From: Pirellulales bacterium | Lineage (GTDB): Bacteria; Planctomycetota; Planctomycetia; Pirellulales; Thermoguttaceae | NCBI GenBank assembly: GCA_030617125.1 | Contig: JAUWWA010000153.1 | Coordinates: 1-5,573, forward strand | Length of the DNA: 5,573 nt | Reading direction: 5' to 3' | Shown here: positions 5,545 to 5,573 of the stretch, piece by piece | How positions within the stretch are numbered: the stretch's first letter is position 1 | Layout of the letters: every line of letters starts with the position of its first letter | Notes under the pieces: generated by a model | Seen by the model: the letters and a program-made list of their open reading frames with translations, nothing else | Databases searched by the model: none | What the model was told of the DNA's origin: nothing | Made by a program: the position numbers and the translations under genes

Positions 5545-5561
5545 CGTGTAGATTCTACACG
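5545..5561 (-). promoter_or_regulatory. 17-bp palindromic operator overlapping a -10 element, leaderless start
   Basis: CGTGTAGATTCTACACG has perfect 8-base arms around a single central T and abuts the dgcN-like start codon. On the minus strand its centre contains TAGAAT (5552-5557), 7 bases before the ATG, so transcription would begin at or next to the start codon and give a leaderless message. A repressor bound to the palindrome would block the -10. The TGT...ACA ends resemble GntR-type operators, but the regulator cannot be named. The -35 would lie beyond the window edge. Confidence 0.55.
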
Positions 5562-5573
5562 AACGTCGACGCC

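Overview
The window looks like GC-rich chromosomal DNA from a planctomycete, probably of the Pirellulales type. This is inferred from three things: a membrane protein whose two halves each open with a PRRFS-type motif before the first membrane helix, as in many planctomycete proteins; a small FKGVESEV-type protein whose closest relatives, from memory, are planctomycetal; and generally weak Shine-Dalgarno signals. No rRNA, tRNA, CRISPR array or transposase was seen, and no database search was possible.

Layout. Bases 1-128 are a perfect palindrome with no spacer. It cuts through the catalytic region of a CPBP-family membrane protease gene (minus strand, start at 566), so the protein ends in an artificial tail. 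This is most simply a fold-back artefact at a contig end. A four-copy heptamer repeat (576-603) lies just upstream of that gene. Bases 723-2661 hold a two-gene minus-strand operon with overlapping ends: an atypical SDR-family NAD(P)-binding protein (1720-2661), then an internally duplicated multi-pass membrane protein of unknown role (723-1733). Bases 2662-2815 are a divergent promoter region. To its right on the plus strand are a small two-helix membrane protein gene with an apparent one-base frameshift (2816-3065) and a 74-residue protein with a GTG start and a strong ribosome binding site (3139-3363). A short convergent spacer with a 16-bp direct repeat separates these from the last block.

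Bases 3460-5544 are a tight minus-strand pair: a DUF1611-family protein closely resembling D-glutamate N-acetyltransferase DgcN, followed 9 bases later by an enolase-superfamily epimerase (dipeptide epimerase / DgcA type). Together they fit the D-glutamate catabolic route in which D-Glu is N-acetylated and then racemised to N-acetyl-L-glutamate, which can enter arginine metabolism. A 17-bp palindrome directly before the dgcN start contains a -10-like TAGAAT only 7 bases from the ATG, suggesting a leaderless, operator-controlled transcript.

The most notable points are the DgcN-DgcA-like pair with its palindromic control site, the fold-back palindrome, the duplicated membrane protein and the frameshifted small gene.
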